A stretch of DNA of 64,000 bases from Pseudomonadota bacterium. GTDB lineage: Bacteria > Pseudomonadota > Gammaproteobacteria > Steroidobacterales > Steroidobacteraceae. How positions within the stretch are numbered: position 1 is the first letter of the stretch; each line of letters begins with the position of its first letter. The stretch spans positions 186,001 through 250,000 of the forward strand of contig JAFEDR010000012.1 in the NCBI GenBank assembly GCA_018241525.1, written 5' to 3'. This document shows, one piece after another, positions 63,256-64,000 of the stretch. The translations under genes were made by a program, and so were the position numbers. Under the pieces are notes generated by a model. That model saw only the letters and a program-made list of their open reading frames with translations. It was not told where the DNA came from and ran no database searches.

Positions 63256-64000
63256 ATGAACCGTTATCCCCTCTGGAAGAGCCTGCTGTTCGCAGGCGTG
63301 ATGCTGCTCGCGCTCGTGCTGGCGCTGCCGAACGTGTTCGGCGAGGCGCCGGCGCTGCAGCTGTCGCGCAAGGACGGCGAGCTGTTCAAGGACAGCGCCG
63401 CGGCGCAGCGCTTCGTCGACGTGCTGGCGGCCGGCAACGTCAAGCCCGACACCGCCTACGTGCAGGACGGGCGGGTGATCCTGCGCTTCGGCGACGTGCC
63501 GGAGCAGCTGAAGGCGCGCGACCTGATCGAGGCGTCGCAGCCGGGTGCGTTCGCGATCGCGACCACCTTCGCCTCGCGCGCGCCGAGCTGGGTGCGTGCG
63601 GTCGGCCTCAAGCCGATGAGCCTCGGCCTCGACCTGCGCGGCGGCATCTACCTGGTCTACCAGGTCGACGTCGACGGCGCGGTCAAGCAGACCCTGCAGC
63701 GCCTCGAGCGCGACTACCGGCTGGCGCTGCGCGAGAAGCGCATCCCGTACGAGTCGGTCGACGGCAGCGCCGGCGCGATCGTCGTGACGCTGAAGGACGG
63801 CTCGAATCCGGAGGACGCGCGCGCCGCGCTCGCCGCGGTCGACCCGAACGTGACGCTCGCGGTGACCGGCGCGTCGATCCGCGCCACGCTCTCCGACGTG
63901 CAGGTCAAGCAGCGCCAGGACTTCGCGATCCAGCAGAACATCACCGCGCTCGGCAACCGGGTGAACGCCCTCGGCGTGTCCGAGGCGAGCGTGCAGCGCC
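63256..64000 (+). CDS. secD: Protein translocase subunit SecD, N-terminal part
   Basis: The first 248 residues of SecD; the gene runs off the right edge with no stop. It begins MNRYPLWKSLLFAGVMLLAL (membrane helix 1) and has the first periplasmic domain start VGLKPMSLGLDLRGGIYLVYQVDVDGAVKQTLQRLERDYRL, with the LDLRGG signature, then TALGNRVNALGVSEASVQR. SecD with SecF uses the proton gradient to drive late steps of protein export. It follows yajC by 31 bases. Confidence 0.95.
   Translation, partial: MNRYPLWKSLLFAGVMLLALVLALPNVFGEAPALQLSRKDGELFKDSAAAQRFVDVLAAGNVKPDTAYVQDGRVILRFGDVPEQLKARDLIEASQPGAFAIATTFASRAPSWVRAVGLKPMSLGLDLRGGIYLVYQVDVDGAVKQTLQRLERDYRLALREKRIPYESVDGSAGAIVVTLKDGSNPEDARAALAAVDPNVTLAVTGASIRATLSDVQVKQRQDFAIQQNITALGNRVNALGVSEASVQR

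Overview
The window is one continuous, densely packed bacterial chromosome segment of very high GC. I see no prophage, insertion sequence, integron or CRISPR array. Gene content and order (ccoNOQP, proBA, xerD-dsbC, queA-tgt-yajC-secD, a 180-kDa-class NAD-glutamate dehydrogenase, a liu leucine-catabolism cluster, ETF-ubiquinone oxidoreductase, TonB-dependent receptor) point to an aerobic or microaerobic, free-living Gammaproteobacterium. A Nevskiales/Steroidobacter-like lineage is a guess from style, not shown by a marker gene. Many genes start with GTG and overlap the previous stop codon by 4 bases (ATGA/GTGA), so translational coupling is widespread.

Layout. 1-2520 (minus): cbb3 cytochrome oxidase genes, with ccoP cut by the window edge, divergent from a tandem universal stress protein (2672-3643). 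3683-6116: proBA. 6166-11339 (minus): a compact molybdenum cofactor operon, moeA-moaA-moaC-mobA-moaD followed by a three-domain MoaE::MoeB::rhodanese fusion, with a small secreted protein upstream. 11897-14205: a metallo-beta-lactamase-fold hydrolase and a soluble tandem ABC ATPase of ModF type. 14266-18487: dicarboxylate/amino acid symporter, PhzF protein, PnuC-type vitamin transporter coupled to a small-molecule kinase, and a 2Fe-2S ferredoxin. 18712-22161: a coupled operon of an outer-membrane barrel, a short periplasmic binding-like protein, a histidine kinase and a lone receiver. 22158-28367 (minus): gpmA, then marR-gdhB.

28411-39500: zapE, acetoacetyl-CoA synthetase, a guanidinobutyrase/agmatinase, a GST, a GntR/FCD regulator and isovaleryl-CoA dehydrogenase on the minus strand, divergent from liuB-liuC-liuD. 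With ETF-QO (43320-44936), two SDR dehydrogenases, a thiolase (47856-50835) and a fused isobutyryl-CoA mutase (51134-54577), this part of the window is dominated by branched-chain acyl-CoA breakdown: isovaleryl-CoA goes to HMG-CoA (the HMG-CoA lyase is not in the window), electrons pass through ETF to quinone, and acetoacetate is reactivated and thiolysed.

39501-43289 holds the most unusual module. A TonB-dependent receptor gene converges on modA, and modE (DNA-binding domain only) lies upstream of modA. A perfect 24-bp palindrome stands just before the receptor start, and a second 24-bp site with the identical right half-site stands just before modA. No modB or modC is present. I interpret this as a candidate ModE-controlled, TonB-dependent outer-membrane oxyanion (molybdate/tungstate or chelate) uptake system, consistent with the cofactor operon nearby.

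43320-64000: ETF-QO and a pair of M16 peptidases, the SDR/thiolase genes, icmF, plsC-like acyltransferase, xerD, dsbC, fdxA, a Nudix hydrolase, tRNA-Leu(CAA), an ECF sigma/anti-sigma/PDZ cluster, queA, tgt, yajC and the start of secD, which runs off the right edge. No gene-free stretch exceeds 300 bases; the longest is 50836-51133.
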